Of a stretch of 16,054 nucleotides of DNA, positions 6,800 to 14,528 are shown in pieces. The notes below the pieces were generated by a model. That model ran no database searches and was not told the origin of the DNA. It saw nothing but the letters and a program-made list of their open reading frames with translations. Both the position numbers and the translations under genes were made by a program. Positions within the stretch are counted from its first letter, which is position 1, and each line of letters opens with the position of its first letter. Source of the stretch: an uncultured Legionella sp. (GTDB lineage Bacteria; Pseudomonadota; Gammaproteobacteria; Legionellales; Legionellaceae); contig CAISKC010000551.1 of assembly GCA_903885895.1 (NCBI GenBank), positions 1 to 16,054 on the forward strand, read 5' to 3'.

Positions 6800-8239
6800 A
6801 TGCTGCTGACACAAAGAACAATATGGAATAGTCTTGAAAAACATGCACAATCTTTGCAGTATAAACCGACTTTGCAAAATCATTCGTCTGCAGTGCTGAA
6901 AACAGATGCCATAACACTAGACTATAGCCATCAAGTGGTGGATGCCACGGCAATCAATTTATTGGATGGTCTAGCACGTGCGTGTCAAATCCCTGGTTTG
7001 GTAGTGCAATTGATGAGCGGTGGTCCGATGAATCACGCTACACCTGCTTTACATACTGCGCTACGGAGTTTTGATCTGGCACCATTATGGGTTGCAGAGA
7101 TAGATATTAAGCGCGAGATTGTTGCTGTGCGAGAACAAATGCGTTTGATAACAGAGCAAATTCGGACTGGGCAGTGGTTGGGTGATTCTGGCAAGCCGAT
7201 TACCGATGTGGTGAATGTGGGCATTGGCGGGTCGATGTTAGGCCCGCAATTTTGTATGGATGCTTTGGCAGACTACTGTATTCAAACATTGGGGTTTCAT
7301 TTTATTTCTGATTTCGACAATGCTGCCTGTCAGCGTGTGTTGCGACAATTAGATCCTGAAACGACTCTTTTTATTGTGTCTTCCAAGTCTTTTGCCACGA
7401 CGGAAACGTTGTGGAATGCCAAAAAGGTGATTGAATGGGGTGGTTATGCAGGATTTTCTGCACAGCATTTTATAGCGGTCACCGCTTGTCTAGATAAGGC
7501 ACGTGCTCTTGGCTTTCGGCAAATTTTGCCTATTTGGGCTTGGGTTGGTGGTCGTTTTTCGGTTTGCTCAGCCATTAATTTGATGACCTGTATTGCAATA
7601 GGCTATGAGCAGTTTTTAGAGTTTCTACAGGGTGCTGAAGCGATGGATGAGCATTTTCTCACTACGGATATCCAGCATAATTTACCCATGATGTTGGCGT
7701 TACTCGGTATTTGGAATAATAACCATCTCAAAATTCATAATAGGTTGATTTTGACGTATGCCCAGTCCTTACAAGGATTTGTACCTTATTTGCAGCAATT
7801 AGAGATGGAAAGTAATGGGAAATCCATCGATAGGCAAGGCCGCGATATTCATTATGCGACGGTTCCTATTATATGGGGTGGATCGGGAAATCAGGCGCAA
7901 CATAGCTATTTTCAAATGCTATCGCAAGGTACGCATCGGCTAAGTGTCGATCTGATCAGTCTGGCCTCACTAGATAATCATGTGATTGAGCGACATAAAG
8001 AAGCGCTGTTTTCGAATGAGAAAGAAGATTCGCATCCCAATAGTTATATCCCTTGTAATCATATTCAATTAGTGGATAATTCCCCCTATTCAATCGGTTC
8101 GCTGATTGCTTTATATGAGCATAAAGTGTTTGCACAAGCGATGATTTGGAATATTAATCCCTTTGATCAGCCTGGCGTAGAGCGGATGAAACAAAAAATG
8201 GAGCAAGGGGCGCCGCATAGGCCATCTATGACTTTATGA
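6800..8239 (+). CDS. pgi: Glucose-6-phosphate isomerase (short, diverged)
   Basis: This enzyme interconverts glucose-6-phosphate and fructose-6-phosphate in the cytoplasm. Family motifs are GIGGSMLGP (141-149), the phosphate-binding SSKSFATTETLWNAK (194-208), WVGGRFSVCSA (248-258), QLEMESNGK (333-341) with catalytic E337, GSGNQAQHSYF with H368, and FDQPGVERMK ending in K464. At 479 aa it is some 70 residues shorter than the E. coli enzyme, mainly at the N-terminus. The usual Asp of the WDWVGGR signature is Ala here (WAWVGGR), and GIGGS is followed by M where most have D. All catalytic positions I can align are kept, so it should be active. It adjoins the sugar-nucleotide cluster, which draws on hexose phosphates. 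Confidence 0.93.
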   Translation: MLLTQRTIWNSLEKHAQSLQYKPTLQNHSSAVLKTDAITLDYSHQVVDATAINLLDGLARACQIPGLVVQLMSGGPMNHATPALHTALRSFDLAPLWVAEIDIKREIVAVREQMRLITEQIRTGQWLGDSGKPITDVVNVGIGGSMLGPQFCMDALADYCIQTLGFHFISDFDNAACQRVLRQLDPETTLFIVSSKSFATTETLWNAKKVIEWGGYAGFSAQHFIAVTACLDKARALGFRQILPIWAWVGGRFSVCSAINLMTCIAIGYEQFLEFLQGAEAMDEHFLTTDIQHNLPMMLALLGIWNNNHLKIHNRLILTYAQSLQGFVPYLQQLEMESNGKSIDRQGRDIHYATVPIIWGGSGNQAQHSYFQMLSQGTHRLSVDLISLASLDNHVIERHKEALFSNEKEDSHPNSYIPCNHIQLVDNSPYSIGSLIALYEHKVFAQAMIWNINPFDQPGVERMKQKMEQGAPHRPSMTL

Positions 8240-8364
8240 GGCACTACGTTATTTCGGATGTAGAGCGGGATCTCCTGAATATAGTTCGGTGCTCATCTCG
8301 GAGAGTCCTCAGTATGTTCGAGATGACATGCGGTAATGAATGTGATGAGACTTAGATAGGATCG
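8240..8364. other. Gap between housekeeping genes and the sugar cluster; weak repeat-like structure
   Basis: This 125-bp stretch holds no gene. CATCTCG (8294-8300) and CGAGATG (8319-8325) form a 7-bp stem with an 18-nt loop. The partly similar segments TCCTGAATATAGTTCGG and TCCTCAGTATGTTCGAG suggest a degenerate palindromic repeat copy. No T-run follows, so pgi termination is not explained. I see no convincing sigma70 promoter for the downstream cluster, although one is expected here. Confidence 0.3.
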
Positions 8365-8367
8365 ATG

Positions 8368-9144
8368 ATGAAAGTAGTAATATTAGCTGGTGGGTATGGG
8401 ACACGCTTGAGTGAAGAAACTGATTTACGGCCTAAACCGATGGTCGAAATTGGGGGAAAGCCTATTTTATGGCACCTCATGAAATTATACGCGGCACATG
8501 GCCTCAATGAGTTTATTATTTGTCTGGGATATAAGGGTTATCTCATCAAAGAATATTTTGCTAATTACTTCTTGCATACTTCCAATGTGACCTTTGATCT
8601 CGCCAACAATCGAATGGATGTTCATCAAAATCATGCTGAGCCTTGGTCGGTGACCTTGATCGATACGGGCGAAAAAACCATGACGGGTGGCCGTTTAAAA
8701 CGCATTCAGCCTTATGTAGGAAACGAAGATTTTTGTTTTACCTATGGAGATGGGTTGAGTAATGTGGATATTAAGAAGCTGATCGCGTTTCATCAAGAAA
8801 AAAAGGTGCTGGCGACGGTCACCGCGACACAAATGCCAGGTCGATTTGGTGCGCTCACCATTGATCAACATCGTGTTGAGAGTTTTTGTGAAAAGCCTCA
8901 AGGCGAGGGTGGCTGGATCAGCGGTGGTTTTTTTGTGTTGTCACCGCAAGTGTTTGATTATATTGAAGGTGATAGTACGACTTGGGAAAAAGAACCAGTA
9001 GAGCGTTTGGCGAGTGAGGGTCAAATGGCTGCTTATTTCCATGATGGATTTTGGCAACCGATGGATACCCTTTTACACAAAAAACAATTAGAAGAATTGT
9101 GGAAAAATGATCAAGCACCTTGGAAGGTATGGCATGAAGAATGA
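8368..9144 (+). CDS. rfbF: Glucose-1-phosphate cytidylyltransferase
   Basis: This enzyme makes CDP-glucose from CTP and glucose-1-phosphate, the entry to CDP-linked deoxysugars of O antigens. The N-terminus carries the nucleotidyltransferase signature LAGGYGTRLSEETDLRPKPM, continuing with VEIGGKPILWH. The metal-binding Asp is in TYGDGLSNVD (D128). The C-terminus ends with the family's PMDTLLHKKQLEELW region. Length is 258 aa. Two in-frame ATGs occur at 8365 and 8368. I chose 8368 because AGGA at 8358-8361 is then six bases away, and because homologues begin MK-VILAGG. It is the first gene of the cluster and overlaps the next by 11 bp. Confidence 0.95.
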   Translation: MKVVILAGGYGTRLSEETDLRPKPMVEIGGKPILWHLMKLYAAHGLNEFIICLGYKGYLIKEYFANYFLHTSNVTFDLANNRMDVHQNHAEPWSVTLIDTGEKTMTGGRLKRIQPYVGNEDFCFTYGDGLSNVDIKKLIAFHQEKKVLATVTATQMPGRFGALTIDQHRVESFCEKPQGEGGWISGGFFVLSPQVFDYIEGDSTTWEKEPVERLASEGQMAAYFHDGFWQPMDTLLHKKQLEELWKNDQAPWKVWHEE

Positions 9145-10198
9145 TCTGCGAACTTTTTGGCAAGGAAAAAAAGTCTTTCTCACTGGCCATACAGGATTCA
9201 AAGGTAGTTGGTTAGCGTTATGGCTCCAACATTTGGGCGCAGAGGTATGGGGATATGCGTTGGCGCCGGAAGGTGATCAAAATTTATTTACCCAAGCCCG
9301 TGTTGCCCAAGGTATGCATAGTACTTTTGCGGATATCTGTGATCCGGAACGATTACAATCAGTCTTACAAGATTGCCAACCCGAGATTGTGATCCATATG
9401 GCTGCACAGTCTTTGGTGCGTCACTCTTACCAACATCCTGTCGAAACTTATCAAACGAATGTGATGGGTACGGTACATGTTTTGGAAGCAGTGAGACATA
9501 CGCCTACTGTACGAGCTGTGGTGAATATTACGTCAGACAAATGTTATGCCAATCGAGAAATGATCTGGGGATATCGCGAAAATGAACCTATGGGGGGCTA
9601 CGATCCCTATAGTTCTAGCAAAGGTTGTGCGGAACTGGTGACGGATGCGTATCGGAATTCATTTTTTATGCCCGCTGGCATTGGTTTGGCTTCGGCAAGA
9701 GCTGGAAATGTGATTGGCGGGGGGGATTGGGCGGTTGATCGCTTGGTGCCTGATGTGATCCGAGCCTGTATTGCAAAACAAAATGTGGTCTTACGTTTTC
9801 CTAATGCGATTCGACCTTGGCAGCATGTTCTGGATCCATTATGTGGTTATTTGCAACTCGCACGTTTATTACACCACGATCCTATCCAATATTCGCAAGG
9901 TTGGAATTTTGGTCCTAATCAACAAAAAACGTATCCAGTAGCCTGGATTGTAGAGCGGTTGTTACAAGTGTGGGATGGCGTTTCGCGTATTGAATATCAA
10001 GAGCAAGTGCAAGCGCATGAGGCTCAGTCATTGGCTTTAGATAGTGCGAAAGCTGGTTTGTTTTTGCAGTGGTCTCCCCATTGGAGCATTAAAGATGCCT
10101 TACAAAAAATCGTTGTATGGCATCAGCAAGCTTTGGTAGAAGAGGATATGCGTGCATTTACTTTGCAGCAAATTGATGAGTATTTGGAGGAAAGATAA
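9134..10198 (+). CDS. rfbG: CDP-glucose 4,6-dehydratase
   Basis: RfbG converts CDP-glucose to CDP-4-keto-6-deoxyglucose using tightly bound NAD. It is an extended SDR. The nucleotide-binding TGHTGFKGSWL has glycines at 18, 21 and 24. NITSDKCYAN (131-140) supplies the Thr/Asp/Lys active-site elements, and YSSSK (159-163) gives the catalytic Tyr and Lys. The 354-aa length is normal. An in-frame ATG exists at 9107, but the ATG at 9134 has GGAAGG 7 bases upstream and gives the usual short N-terminus. The 11-bp overlap with rfbF and the 2-bp gap to the next gene indicate a translationally coupled operon. Confidence 0.95.
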   Translation: MKNDLRTFWQGKKVFLTGHTGFKGSWLALWLQHLGAEVWGYALAPEGDQNLFTQARVAQGMHSTFADICDPERLQSVLQDCQPEIVIHMAAQSLVRHSYQHPVETYQTNVMGTVHVLEAVRHTPTVRAVVNITSDKCYANREMIWGYRENEPMGGYDPYSSSKGCAELVTDAYRNSFFMPAGIGLASARAGNVIGGGDWAVDRLVPDVIRACIAKQNVVLRFPNAIRPWQHVLDPLCGYLQLARLLHHDPIQYSQGWNFGPNQQKTYPVAWIVERLLQVWDGVSRIEYQEQVQAHEAQSLALDSAKAGLFLQWSPHWSIKDALQKIVVWHQQALVEEDMRAFTLQQIDEYLEER

Positions 10199-10200
10199 TT

Positions 10201-11421
10201 ATGTCAACACAATATTTGAGCGTTCCTTATGGCCGGACCGTGCATGGCGAAGAGGAAATTGCTGCGGTAGTCAATGTTTTGAGAACATCGACTCAAATGG
10301 GTAAACATGTACGTGAGATGGAAGAAAAGGTAGCGGCTTCGTTTCAGAAAAAACATGGCATTATGGTTAACTCCGGATCGTCTGCCAATTATCTAGCGAT
10401 TGAAATTTTGGATTTACCTGAAGGCTCAGAAGTGATTACGCCTATTTTAACCTTTTCAACGACCGTGGCGCCTTTGGTGCGAAATAAATTGATTCCCGTA
10501 TTCGTGGATGTTGAGCCTGGCACTTACAATATTGATGCTGACAAAGTCGAAGCCATGATCACGGATAAAACCAAAGCGATGATGATTCCTAATTTACTGG
10601 GAAATTTACCTGATTGGAAAAAGCTGCGTGCATTGGCTGACAAATATAATCTTAAAGTGGTCGAGGACTCAGCGGATACCTTGGGTGCTACAGTGGATGG
10701 CTTATCCGTAGGGCGATATACCGATCTGAGCACAACCAGTTTTTACGGGTCGCATGTGATCAACTGCGCTGGAAATGGGGGCATGTTATGTGTGAACAGT
10801 TCAGAATTAGAGAATCGTGCCAAATTACTCCGTAGTTGGGGACGCAGTTCGTCTTTGTTTGTCGAATCCGAAGCGATTGAAAATCGCTTTTATGTGAAAG
10901 TAGATGATATTCCTTATGATGCCAAATTTGTGTTTGAAGCATTGGGATATAACATCGAGCCATCTGAAATGGGGGCGGCTTTTGGTTTGGTGCAATTGAG
11001 TAAATTAGATCAAAATATTGCAACCAGAGAAAAATGGTTTGCTATACAAGATGCTTTCTTTAAAGCGTATGAAGAGTGGTTTATTTTACCGAAACAATTA
11101 CCGAATTCACGTACTGGTTGGTTGGCTTATCCTTTAACCATCAAAGCTGGTGCACCGTTTACGCGCACGCAATTACAAATCTTCTTAGAAAAACGTAATA
11201 TCCAAACCAGAACCGTTTTTACGGGTAATATTTTACGTCAACCCGGATTTAAAGATATCGCATGTAAACGGAGCGAAGAAGGTTATGAGCATACGGATAA
11301 TGTGATGCGCGGTGGTATTCTGATGGGTTGTCATCATGGCCTGAGTGCGGAAATGATGGCGCATATTCACGAGTCATTTACTGTTTTTGCAAACGAAGTG
11401 ACTGCAACAGCGGTGGTTTGA
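10201..11421 (+). CDS. CDP-4-keto-6-deoxyglucose 3-dehydrase-like (DegT/DnrJ/EryC1/StrS), lacking Fe-S cysteines
   Basis: This is a PLP/PMP-fold sugar enzyme expected to remove the C3 hydroxyl of CDP-4-keto-6-deoxyglucose. In SFYGSHVIN the position normally held by the PLP-binding lysine is His (H185), the hallmark of the E1 (RfbH/DdhC/AscC) and ColD dehydratases rather than of aminotransferases. The Asp stacking on the cofactor is in VEDSADTLGA. Classical E1 has a 2Fe-2S site after the RSWGR element, with several cysteines. Here that stretch reads RSWGRSSSLFVESEAIENRF and has no Cys. The rest of the E1-like insert is kept (YDAKFVFEALGYNIEPSEMG). The enzyme may therefore act like ColD, which uses glutamate-regenerated PMP and no iron-sulfur electron input. 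No E3 reductase gene is in the window. A strong GGAGG (10186-10190) precedes the ATG. Length is 406 aa. Confidence 0.85.
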   Translation: MSTQYLSVPYGRTVHGEEEIAAVVNVLRTSTQMGKHVREMEEKVAASFQKKHGIMVNSGSSANYLAIEILDLPEGSEVITPILTFSTTVAPLVRNKLIPVFVDVEPGTYNIDADKVEAMITDKTKAMMIPNLLGNLPDWKKLRALADKYNLKVVEDSADTLGATVDGLSVGRYTDLSTTSFYGSHVINCAGNGGMLCVNSSELENRAKLLRSWGRSSSLFVESEAIENRFYVKVDDIPYDAKFVFEALGYNIEPSEMGAAFGLVQLSKLDQNIATREKWFAIQDAFFKAYEEWFILPKQLPNSRTGWLAYPLTIKAGAPFTRTQLQIFLEKRNIQTRTVFTGNILRQPGFKDIACKRSEEGYEHTDNVMRGGILMGCHHGLSAEMMAHIHESFTVFANEVTATAVV

Positions 11422-11425
11422 TCAT

Positions 11426-11609
11426 TTGTACGAAGCGAGAAAATCCCCTCGCCCGCGACTGAAACATTTGTAAAACAAGATATTGAACGCGGGAGAGGGT
11501 TAGGGAGAGGGTAAATCGCATATTTCCCCTCCCCACCCTCTCTCGTGCTGACCAACTTATTTTTACACCGATGTTTTCTGCGGCGAGGGGATTTTCTCGC
11601 TTCGTACAA
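11426..11609. mobile_element. 184-bp MITE-like long inverted repeat
   Basis: The terminal 28 bases, 11426-11453 and 11582-11609, are perfect reverse complements containing CGAAGCGAGAAAATCCCCTC. The inner parts also pair imperfectly: GAAACATTTGTAAAA against the complement of TTTTTACACCGATGTTTTC, and GGGAGAGGG against CCCTCTCTC. The whole 184 bp is thus one imperfect palindrome centred near 11517. It has no credible gene. If the element proper starts at CGAAGCG, it is flanked by TA on both sides, as for IS630/mariner-type insertion; no longer target duplication is seen. It lies between two sugar genes without breaking either one, and its transcript could fold into a very long hairpin that lowers readthrough between the two halves of the cluster. 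Confidence 0.7.
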
Positions 11610-11682
11610 CGTGATAATAAGCAACATTGCCCTAGTTCGATAACTCGCTTGTAGGATGGGCTGATATGATCCGGAGTAAGTA

Positions 11683-12732
11683 GTGTTCAGTATTGATCAA
11701 GATGACTTAACTCACATTGCACAGGAAACACAATCCGTTTGGCGTGAGCTCGATGCTGCTCGTATTTTTATCACGGGTGGCACGGGTTTTTTTGGTATGT
11801 GGTTGTTGGAATCTTTGTTTTACGCTAAAGCGCACACCGGTATGCGTACGGAAGTCACAGTGTTGTCGCGGAATCCTGCTGCATTTCTTCAGAAGTTCCC
11901 ACATTTACGTGCTATGCCCGGCTTGACTTGGTTACAAGGAGAAGTGCATGATTTTGCTTTTCCAGAGGGGGCTTTTACGCATGTGATTCATGCAGCAACA
12001 CCTGCTTCGGCTGATTTGAATCAAAACCAACCTTTATTGATGCTCGATACGATCACGCAAGGCACGCGGCGTGTGTTGGATTTTGCTGTGCAAGCGGGTG
12101 TGCAAACATTCCTGTTGACTAGTTCAGGTGCTATATATGGCACTCAACCGCCCGATCTATCGCATATGGATGAATGTCATTTGGGGATGATGGATCCTTT
12201 GCAGACCGCTTCAGCTTATGGGATTGGCAAATGGGTCGCAGAATATTTGGCCAACAGTTATGCGCAAAACCACAAATTTGCGGTCAAAATTGCCCGCTGC
12301 TTTGCGTTTGTGGGGCCTTATTTGCCATTGGAAACGCATTTTGCCATTGGTAATTTTATACATCATACTTTGCAACAACAACCTATTCATTTGCATGGCG
12401 ATGGTACTCCGTATCGCTCATATTTGTATGCTGCGGATTTGATGATTTGGTTATGGCGAATTTTATGTGAAGGAAAAAGTGGACGTGCTTACAATGTTGG
12501 CTCAGAAGAAGCGATTCCTCTTGCTGATTTGGCCGCTTTGGTTGCACGACAAGTGCAGCCTAATTTGTCAGTCGTGATCGCAAAAACACCTGATCCTCAG
12601 GTTCTGCCATCACGTTATGTTCCCTCGACCCAACGTGCGCAACAAGAGTTAGCGCTAAAACAGTGGATTGGTTTGAAGGATGGGATCCAAAAAACCCTCA
12701 ATTGGTGGCAAGCATGCAAAAACAAAAAGTAA
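11683..12732 (+). CDS. NAD-dependent epimerase/dehydratase family protein (extended SDR), nucleotide-sugar modifying
   Basis: This is an extended SDR with the dinucleotide motif ITGGTGFFGMWL (glycines 32, 35 and 38 among others), HAATPAS at 103-109, an active-site Ser in LLTSSGAIYG (145-153), and the catalytic pair in YGIGK (Y179, K183). The C-terminal half carries substrate-loop features such as GDGTPYRSYLYAADL. Such proteins epimerise or reduce sugar nucleotides. Given the neighbours, a reductase acting on the two-carbon-branched CDP sugar (the YerF role) or a CDP-sugar 4-reductase is plausible, but the substrate cannot be read from the sequence. The start is GTG at 11683, with GGAG at 11673-11676. 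Its 3' end overlaps the next gene by 19 bp. About 25 residues precede the Rossmann strand, a little longer than usual. Length is 349 aa. Confidence 0.85.
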   Translation: MFSIDQDDLTHIAQETQSVWRELDAARIFITGGTGFFGMWLLESLFYAKAHTGMRTEVTVLSRNPAAFLQKFPHLRAMPGLTWLQGEVHDFAFPEGAFTHVIHAATPASADLNQNQPLLMLDTITQGTRRVLDFAVQAGVQTFLLTSSGAIYGTQPPDLSHMDECHLGMMDPLQTASAYGIGKWVAEYLANSYAQNHKFAVKIARCFAFVGPYLPLETHFAIGNFIHHTLQQQPIHLHGDGTPYRSYLYAADLMIWLWRILCEGKSGRAYNVGSEEAIPLADLAALVARQVQPNLSVVIAKTPDPQVLPSRYVPSTQRAQQELALKQWIGLKDGIQKTLNWWQACKNKK

Positions 12733-14528
12733 GTGATTTTATCGCAGCATTTTTAGCGGACCAAGGATTGCAGCATGTGTTCATGCTCACAGGCGGTGGC
12801 GCTATGCATCTGAATGATTCATTTGGTCGGCATCCAGGCTTGGAGAAAGTCTATAATCATCATGAGCAAGCTTCGGCGATGGCGGCAGATAGCTATGCAC
12901 GGATCAGTCAAGCGATCCCGATTGTGAATGTCACCACAGGACCGGGCGGGATCAACACGTTAAATGGCGTATTTGGAGCCTGGGTTGATTCTTTACCTAT
13001 GCTGATTGTGTCAGGCCAAGTAAAGTTTGAGACAACGGTAGACAGTACGCATTTGTCTTTGCGCCAATTGGGCGACCAAGAGTGTCGCATCATTGAAATG
13101 GTAAAAGGAATCACGAAATATGCGGTGATGGTGACCGAACCGCGGGATATCAAATATCATCTGCAAAAAGCCTTATTTTTAACAAAGACAGGACGACCTG
13201 GCCCTGTTTGGTTAGATATCCCGATGAATGTGCAAGGAAGTATGATTGATCCAGAGGATTTGCACGCATTTGATCCAGAGCAAGAAGGATTATTGGCTGC
13301 AGTACCCAGCGCCGATGCTGCGATGATTGCTAAAATTTATGCAACATTACATACGGCGCAACGCCCAGTCATTTTTGCTGGAGCAGGTGTGCGAGTATCT
13401 GGTGCGTATGCGCCCTTTTTAGACTTGATTGAAAGGCTGAACATCCCAACCGTTTGTGGCTGGAATACGTATGATATGGTTGGAAATGATCATCCCTGTT
13501 ACGCAGGTCGACCTGCATCATTAGGAGATCGCGCGGGTAATTTTACTGTGCAAAATGCGGATGTATTATTGGTGTTGGGTTCACGCTTAAATATTCGACA
13601 AATCAGCTATAACTGGGATGCTTTCGCGCGTTATGCCCATATTATCATGGTGGATATTGATGCGGCAGAATTAGACAAACCCACTTTGAAGATTGATCAG
13701 AAGGTGCAGGCCGATTTAGCTGAATTTATCCCGCAAATGCTGAAGTATGCTCAAACCCAGACGCTTGCCGATCATAGTCAGTGGTTAGCTTGGTGCCGTG
13801 CACGCGTTGAGAAATATCCGACGGTATTGCCGGAGTATTGGACTATCCAGGATAAAGTGAATCCTTATTGTTTCATGCAACGCTTAAGCGAGCATTTGCC
13901 TCAAGACCAAATTATTGTGAGTGGAGATGGCACTGCCTGCGTGGTAGCGTTTCAGTCGATGATCTTGAAAGCTGGGCAAAGACTGTATACGAATTCTGGC
14001 TGTGCCTCGATGGGCTATGATTTGCCTGGTGCGATTGGCGCATGTGTGGCTTCCGGACGCCGAGAGATTGTGTGTTTGGCTGGGGATGGGAGTATCATGC
14101 AAAATATCCAAGAATTGGCGACCATTGCGTTCAACCAATACCCGATTAAAATATTTATTTTAAATAATAATGGGTATCATTCGATTCGCCAAACCCAACA
14201 AAACTTTTTTGGTCAGCCATTGATTGGTGTTGGACCCGATAGTGGTTTGGGGTTCCCTGACTTTGAAAAACTGGTGGCTGGGTTTGGATTGCCTTATATC
14301 CGTTGTCAGCAGCATGAAGAATTGACGGAGCAGATCGAAGCGACATTGCGGCATACTGGACCCGTTGTCTGTGAAGTTTTTATAGATTTAGAGCAAGTTT
14401 TTGCACCGAAATTGTCGTCACGTCGTTTAGAAGATGGGCGGATGGTGACCAGTCCTATGGAAGACATGGCGCCGTTTTTATCGCGTGAAGAATTACAAGA
14501 AAATATGTTTGAGGCGATAGAATCCTAA
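12714..14528 (+). CDS. Thiamine-diphosphate enzyme, acetolactate synthase/YerE-like
   Basis: This is a three-domain ThDP enzyme. The N-terminal Pyr domain has LTGGGAMHLND (25-35) and the activating Glu in YNHHEQASAMAADSYAR (E51). A central domain (about 195-345) with LVLGSRLNIRQ resembles the FAD-binding region of acetolactate synthases. The C-terminal PP domain has the metal/ThDP motif AGDGSIMQN...NNNGYHS (GDGS 457-460, Asn 484-486). Acetolactate synthase for valine and isoleucine is unlikely given the context. Homologues in O-antigen clusters, such as Yersinia YerE, decarboxylate pyruvate and attach the acetyl unit to a 4-keto sugar nucleotide, giving a two-carbon branch. An action on a cyclitol ketone cannot be excluded. 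A GTG at 12663 would add 17 residues. The ATG at 12714 is preferred because GGTGG lies five bases upstream and family members start near LSDFIADFL-like sequence. The gene ends in TAATG, overlapping the next start. Length is 604 aa. Confidence 0.88.
   Translation: MQKQKVSDFIAAFLADQGLQHVFMLTGGGAMHLNDSFGRHPGLEKVYNHHEQASAMAADSYARISQAIPIVNVTTGPGGINTLNGVFGAWVDSLPMLIVSGQVKFETTVDSTHLSLRQLGDQECRIIEMVKGITKYAVMVTEPRDIKYHLQKALFLTKTGRPGPVWLDIPMNVQGSMIDPEDLHAFDPEQEGLLAAVPSADAAMIAKIYATLHTAQRPVIFAGAGVRVSGAYAPFLDLIERLNIPTVCGWNTYDMVGNDHPCYAGRPASLGDRAGNFTVQNADVLLVLGSRLNIRQISYNWDAFARYAHIIMVDIDAAELDKPTLKIDQKVQADLAEFIPQMLKYAQTQTLADHSQWLAWCRARVEKYPTVLPEYWTIQDKVNPYCFMQRLSEHLPQDQIIVSGDGTACVVAFQSMILKAGQRLYTNSGCASMGYDLPGAIGACVASGRREIVCLAGDGSIMQNIQELATIAFNQYPIKIFILNNNGYHSIRQTQQNFFGQPLIGVGPDSGLGFPDFEKLVAGFGLPYIRCQQHEELTEQIEATLRHTGPVVCEVFIDLEQVFAPKLSSRRLEDGRMVTSPMEDMAPFLSREELQENMFEAIES

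Noticed and set aside
9107..9133. Earlier ATG for CDP-glucose dehydratase
   Set aside because: It adds nine residues not expected in the family. The ATG at 9134 has GGAAGG at good spacing.
11367..11627. 86-codon minus-strand open frame
   Set aside because: It lies almost entirely in the palindromic element and overlaps the end of the 3-dehydrase gene; its composition reflects the repeat, and no family is recognisable.
12663..12713. GTG start extending the ThDP enzyme by 17 residues
   Set aside because: It would overlap the upstream gene by 70 bp. The ATG at 12714 has GGTGG close upstream and gives the usual N-terminus.
12714..14528. ilvB/ilvI acetolactate synthase for branched-chain amino acids
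   Set aside because: No small regulatory subunit or ilvC is adjacent, and the genes on both sides are sugar-modifying enzymes.
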